From Pomacea canaliculata (lineage: Eukaryota; Mollusca; Gastropoda; Architaenioglossa; Ampullariidae): a stretch of 64,000 nucleotides of DNA. Positions 58,701 to 64,000 of this stretch are shown one piece after another. The notes beneath the pieces are model-generated. The model saw nothing but the letters and a program-made list of their open reading frames with translations, did not search any database and was not told where the DNA came from. The DNA lies in NCBI RefSeq assembly GCF_003073045.1, contig NC_037602.1, positions 1,240,001 to 1,304,000 on the forward strand, in the 5' to 3' direction. Numbering within the stretch: the stretch's first letter is position 1; each line of letters opens with the position of its first letter. The position numbers and the translations under genes were made by a program.

Positions 58701-59029
58701 ATATATATATATACCTGCCTGCTACTTTATAATGTCTTCAAGTTACTTAGTTCAGTGGTAGAGATACATCACACCTTTGCTGTTGCTTTGTACAAAACAT
58801 TCTCAAAACTGGGGGCATTTTCTCTGAAATTTAATGTATGTTAAGAGGAAATGTGCAGTTTATCTTGTATTTTTTATCTGTTCCAGTGCTTTGTAATTTG
58901 TTCTCTGTAATATTTCAATTTTAATCTCAATTTTATCTCATGGCATTTAGAGCATTTTGAAGTCAGAACTTTTGACTTTCTGCTATGACAAAGTCATTTC
59001 ATGACTTTCTTGCCAATTTTTTCCTCAGA
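55799..59029. other. Spacer and upstream region of ARRDC-C
   Basis: AT-rich DNA without genes to about 57000. A 24-base poly(A) tract (57008-57031) is followed by tRNA-like strings (AGCGGTCAAG and GGGTTGATAC), perhaps a SINE. A GC-richer stretch (57560-57880) holds CRE repeats and a TATA box. The ARRDC-C leader exon appears to end at 58300 (TTCTGAG|GTAAGTGG, preceded by CTTGATCAG as in A and B). The remainder to 59029 is its leader intron. Confidence 0.5.
57655..57880 (+). promoter_or_regulatory. Three tandem CRE repeats and TATA box upstream of ARRDC-C
   Basis: Units starting at 57655, 57692 and 57725 share GGGCAGCTTGGGTATTACG then TCACCCGCT. Each has a (T)TACGTCA core, a CRE/ATF-type site. 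About 130 bp downstream is CTATATATAA (57871-57880), a good TATA box, and the predicted leader-exon donor is at 58300. This reads as an inducible core promoter for ARRDC-C. Confidence 0.5.
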
Positions 59030-62000
59030 ATGGGAAAGCTGAACATCTTTGAGATTACACTCAGTAATTTCCAAGGTGTGTTCTATGCTGGTCAGAATGT
59101 GCAGGGTCACTGTACTGTGGAACTAAATGAGAAAATGTCAATGAGAGGTGAAGTATTCTGTTTGGGGTATTTTTGTTTGGTTTAAGTACAGAGTGGGCCA
59201 CAAAAGTAGCCTGCCTCCTATAATATTCTTGGATGATTCTACAAAATTTTAATTCTGGCCTTGATAGATTGGATGTTAATAAACTTTCTACGAGCTCAAA
59301 CAGTGAAGGCAATGTGATTAGATAGGTAAATTATCTAGATTTATTTACTTACTTATGTAGCAATGGTGATTTGAGAATATTAACAGTTTATAACTGTAGT
59401 CTTGTTGAATTTAGAACAATAAACTTCTAGTAGCACTAGTAATTAGCAAGGCTGTGTGACTTATATAAAAGTCTGTCTTTGCTTAATTTTGTAAGACTGT
59501 TGACAAGAGAGTTTAATAAACATTTTTTTTTCTGAATGTTTGCATTTCCAGGGATAAGACTGAAATTTGAGGGCAAGGCATATGTTCATTGGACAGAAGA
59601 ATACTCAACAGGAACTGGCGATGATCGGAAAACTGAGATTCGCCATTACCGGGCTAGTGAAAAGTACTTTGAACAAGAGGTGTTACTGTTTGGGATCTGT
59701 AAGCAGCACTGGCTACATCTTATTTTACAAATTTTGAAGTTTAAATCAAGAAATATAGATTGTGTGACTACTCCCTAAATATGCACCTGTACATATTACA
59801 TGAAATTAAAAACATTGTTTGAAACAGGGCTAAAAATTACTATAGTAAACCAAAGCCCAGTAAAATATTTTCTATTCTATCTCTACTTGCCATTACACAA
59901 CTGAAAGAAAATATTCTTTTTATATTGTTAATGCAACCTGAACCTGTTAAGATACTTTATTACATTTATTATTTATTTTTAACTGAAGATCCAAAACACC
60001 AAGAAAATAGTCCAGTCATGGCAAAAAAGTAGTTTTCTGTCTTTCTGGTCATTAGGATGGGAGGTGTGATGGATCACACTTTTATCAGAGTTAGCTTTGC
60101 TGTGAGGGCAGTGCTTAACTCATGTCCATCTCTGATTTTCCTTCCCTAGCCTATTCAGGTACTATCACTCAGCTGGTCATATCAGGAAACTACCTTCACA
60201 CTTTGGGTATCAAACAATTAGCTATTGTGTGTGAAGCCAGTCTGGTATTGGTTCTTTAACCACTTGGCTGTCTGCTTCTGGGCATGACACTTGATAGGAT
60301 GCATGCACATTTGCAAATGCAAACCAGTTGTCCACTTTGCATATTCACGATAGCCTTACTGTCTTGCATCGTAATTGGTTTTTAATTTGCCCTTTTATTT
60401 ACATGTATTTCTGTTTGTATATTGTAAGATTGTTATAAAATAATCTGAAATAAACACCTTCTCATATATGATGCAGACACAACACTACATCCGGATTTGG
60501 TGGTTGGTACAGAGCAGGAGTAGAGATTTGCTAGACAAGTACAGGTTTTTGAAGTCTCATAAGTGTTCAGCACCATTCAGCTCTTTCAAAAAATATTTCT
60601 CTCTCATTTCAGGGCCAAAGCAGGGAAGTGATAAAATTAAACTTGCAGCTGGCCGGACCACATTTCCATTCTGCTTTGGTCTACCTCCAAACCTCCCATC
60701 ATCCTTTGAAGGGGCACATGGTTATGTGCGGTACTTTGTGAAAGCTATTATTGATAAGCCATGGAAGTTTGATTACACATTCAAGCGCCCTTTCACCGTC
60801 ATTGGCATTTTGGACCTAAATGCAGATGCCAATGCTGTGGTAACATTTAAAATGTCTATTTTTTTTATCTCAGAAAACTATTTGGATTATTTTCTTCGTC
60901 ATTTTATTTTTAAACAAGTAGCTGTCAAGACAGAATAAATAGTCATCTCGCCATCATTCAGGAACTTTTTTTGGTGGTGAAGTTCAATTGTTTGATTTTA
61001 ATATATTATAGAATAATCTGATTCGATTCTGTTCTGCAAAAAAGGAAAGCGACTAAAAGTATGTGGTCTGATGACCATATCCTAACTTTTTCCTGTCACC
61101 ACTACAACAACATACGGTCATAGGATTTTTAGTTACTATGCAGCAAAACAATGTAATTCTCTCCCCTTCCATATCCACCACCTCTCCACCATTAAGTCTT
61201 TTAAATGTGCACTGAAAAACGCACCTCTTCCTTGAGCATTACTCCATTATACAATGCTACTCTTTTTTTCAACCCCCTCTTTTCCGTTTATTGCTACTTC
61301 TCTACTCGTCTTCCTCTGTTAAATCACAACACTCTTAGTTCTTGTTACCTGATTCCTCTTTGCATTTTCTAGATTTGTCTTTTATTAGTCATTAGTACTG
61401 TTACTCTTCCTTCTGTTCCTTTATATGTTGTCCATGTCTCATTCTTATCTCAAGCACAATACACTCCTTACGAGCATGAGCGTGCACTATACCAATCATG
61501 AATTTATGATTATTATTATTGTTATTTTACCAATGGCTCTTTTTAGTTCAGTATATGCTGTGATTTTGGTATTTTACATGATAGATGCCTGCAGAGGGTG
61601 TGAACCAGAAGACTTTATGCTGTCTGTGTTGTGCTAGTGGACCCATCACAGCAGCATTTCACCTTGAACGCCGTGGTTATGTTCCAGGGGAGGCTATTAA
61701 ACTGTTGGCTGATATCAGAAACAACAGTAACCGGAAAATGGAAAAGTCTTATATAGACCTGAGAATGGTGAGACATGCAGTTTCTTATGATTTCATGAAA
61801 TAAATAAGCTGTGTGCTCACAAAAAGGTGTAATATCTGCTTGACATATTGTCTGGCTTAAAAATTAATGACATAATATTGTGTTATGTTGCTGTATTTCA
61901 TGTGTGGTTTGTGTTTATAGGAATATTGATGCTTAAATAATAGTTAGTCCAATCATCATTTATGTATCTGCTCCTATACCTTAAGTAGCCCTCTTAAACT

Positions 62001-63645
62001 TCAAGCAATAAGCAGCACAGTTTTTCATATTATTGTCATTACTTTTCCTGTTGATCAAAAATTTCCTCTGTGACTAATGTGGCATATTATCATGTATGAT
62101 CATAGAAATCTGAATTTCCTGTGGATTAATGGCTTATGTGAATTATGTGCCACATGATGAAAATATATATTTAAATCTTTATAGATAACAACTTTCCATG
62201 CAACCACCAAAACCCGCACAAATGTGAAGGAGATCGGCAGAATAGTGGAGGGTCCCATTGAAGAGGGTCAGTCCTTTTCATGGGAGGGGAAGGTATTTGT
62301 GCTTCCCCCACTTCCCCCATCATACCTTGCAGGATGCAAAATTATTGATATTAGGTACATTCTCCAGGTAAGGAAGTTTCCAGGTTGTCAATATATCATA
62401 GCCACACTTGTTTAAGGGAGATGTTTACAAGTAGCAACTATGAACTTCTCTATTCTTTGACCTATACTGGCATAAAATTATTCCTGTAAAATATATTTGT
62501 GCTATTTTTGGTTGTAAATGAGCAAAATAATGATGTTTGATCAATATTCAGTTAGAGTCATTGTCCTATTGGTATGTTTATTTTAAATGTTAGCTGCTTC
62601 AAAATGTACATATTTAGTAAATATAACCACCCCATATTTTTACTAGACCTTCTTATTGTGATAAGAAAAGAGCTTTTATGTGCAGTATTTGCATGTTTGT
62701 TTTTCATTTATTTTTCATTTTTTTAAGATTTTCATAAGAGCTTCTTAATCCATTAAAAGGAACTGTGGTCATATAAAAATAGATGGAAGAGTAAGATACT
62801 GGTTGAGAAAAAAAAATCTTACTTTTCCATCTATATGTGCTGTTTAGGTTTTTGCAGAACACTATGTATGTTTAAATACGACTGTCTACTCAACTACATT
62901 TTTGTATTACTGTCTGGTTAGGTGGAGGATTAAATAGCTAATGACTTGCAGATAATACTTGCTACAAATTATTTTAAATTGGGTGAAAGTTTTTCGCTCT
63001 AAAGAAAAACCGAATGAAGACATAATGCACTTTTGCAAAGTTTTCTTTGGATAGGAGACTAAATGGTTAGGGATTAGTGAGAAAAAAGCTTAAAACATTA
63101 AGCCACTTACATGCAAGTATGGTACTTGTAGTTGCTTTCATGTTTGCTTTGAATATCATTTGGAAAAATTAACTTATTTAACAATAAGATAATTATCTTA
63201 GATAAATTAGAAGAAAATGACACTTGACTAGGAAAAAAGTTTTACATTACCTATCAATATATCAGACCTTTAAATTCAAATTTTATCAACCTCACCTAAT
63301 TCTGTGTATTGAATCCACTGTGGGTTGGTCCACAAGAATTATACCTTTAAAGAACACCAGCCCAGCATGAGAAAAAAAATAATTTGTTTGTTTCTGGTTT
63401 CATGAAGCTGAATGTTGACCCTTGTGGCCCATCACTGGATCTGGAAGTCCCACTGGAGATCATTATTGGCACCATCCCTCTTCGCCAAGCTGTTGAATTA
63501 TGCCCTCCTTGTGCCCCACAGCCATTCCAGCCACCAGTTGGATTCCCTGTGACTGTAGGAGGGATAGGTGGAGTGGGTGCCACACCATCTGTGCCTCTTC
63601 AGCCTGAGATGCCCTACCTACCACCCAGCAATATCCCTAACCTGC
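59030..63645 (+). CDS. ARRDC-C: alpha-arrestin, last exon beyond window
   Basis: Six of seven exons are present: 59030-59147, 59552-59698, 60613-60839, 61585-61767, 62185-62367, 63408-63645. All are in phase (365 codons plus one base). The sequence is closest to ARRDC-A: VQGHCTVELNEKMSMRG, YVHWTEE, RPFTVIGILDLNADANAV, the Cys cluster CCLCCASGPIT, LERRGYVPGEAI, GRIVEGPIEEGQSFSWEG and IIIGTIPLRQAVELCPP. Exon 2 is 18 bp longer than in A and B, giving an extra charged loop (TGDDRKTEIRHY). Exon 6 ends at the same C|GTATGT donor as its paralogues, so a final exon with the C-terminal tail is expected right of 64000. Whether C keeps the PPxY motif cannot be seen. Intron 3 holds a LINE relic. Confidence 0.92.
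61085..61237 (+). repeat. CR1/L2-like LINE relic, C-terminal end of ORF2
   Basis: Translation gives YGHRIFSYYAAKQCNSLPFH then LSTIKSFKCALKNAPLP and a stop. This is the final block of CR1/L2-group ORF2 and the same family as the LINE at 52292-53139. Only about 130 bp is recognisable. It lies in ARRDC-C intron 3. Confidence 0.65.
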
Positions 63646-64000
63646 GTATGTATTCATTGGAACCCAATATTTGTACAGTTCTATCTAGAGAATGTGTGTG
63701 AACTTGTATTTGAATTTCTGTATTTGCATGAATTTATCCATGCTTGTTTGTATTTTTATAAATATAAATATTTTTACAACTTTAGTAATTCATTATGCTA
63801 TAATTCTTAAATTAAATGCTTATGTGTACTATTTACAATTCTCTGTAGTTTTTGCATATATTTTCATACTTTGATTTTATAGTTTAATATGGGTTAGATT
63901 ACTTTGAGATAACATTTCATTCTAAGGATCCATAATCCTAGTGTTAACTATAATGCTTCCAATTTTATCCTGTAAGATTTTCAGGAACATTTGATGGCAG
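63646..64000. other. ARRDC-C intron 6, partial
   Basis: AT-rich intron sequence after the exon 6 donor. No acceptor followed by a tail-like coding sequence was found before the window ends. Confidence 0.6.

Overview
The window is animal nuclear DNA. It has intron-rich genes with short exons and GT-AG junctions, AT-rich spacers, many microsatellites and minisatellites, and LINE, SINE and Tigger-type DNA transposon remnants. The gene families (hillarin/KY proteins, a Lifeguard/TMBIM protein, aspartylglucosaminidase, alpha-arrestins) and a receptor fragment resembling molluscan GRL101/LGR receptors suggest a lophotrochozoan, probably a gastropod mollusc. That assignment is inference. All gene models were built by reading splice sites and checking that codon phase carries across every junction.

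Left part (1-15.4 kb): two paralogous kyphoscoliosis-peptidase (KY/hillarin) genes on the minus strand, KY1 (106-3275, running off the left edge) and KY2 (10634-15408), flank a plus-strand type II membrane GT32-like glycosyltransferase (6243-8543). The KY paralogues share identical exon lengths for exons 1-5. Both start with a myristoylation-like N-terminus and both lack the transglutaminase catalytic triad. KY2 continues into a module that looks like the dynein heavy-chain stalk. KY1 carries an apparent one-base frameshift. The glycosyltransferase has lost its DxD motif.

Middle part (15.4-37 kb): a repeat-rich spacer is followed by an 11-exon Lifeguard/TMBIM gene (minus, 21983-29561) and, head to head with it, an 8-exon aspartylglucosaminidase gene (plus, 30436-33770). 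The most unusual sequence in the window lies in the TMBIM gene. A 28-bp tandem array of about 25 units begins inside the end of exon 7 and copies the exon-intron junction, so the intron carries about 15 extra consensus 5' splice sites.

Right part (37-64 kb): three alpha-arrestin (ARRDC) genes with the same seven-exon plan. ARRDC-A is on the minus strand; B and C are on the plus strand, and C loses its last exon at the window edge. A and B form a divergent inverted duplication that shares a roughly 400-bp upstream block and homologous introns. B has lost both the PPxY motif and the Cys cluster kept in A. C is preceded by three tandem CRE-bearing repeats and a TATA box. No CRISPR array, rRNA gene or intact tRNA gene was seen, and I recognised no LTR element or other virus-derived element.
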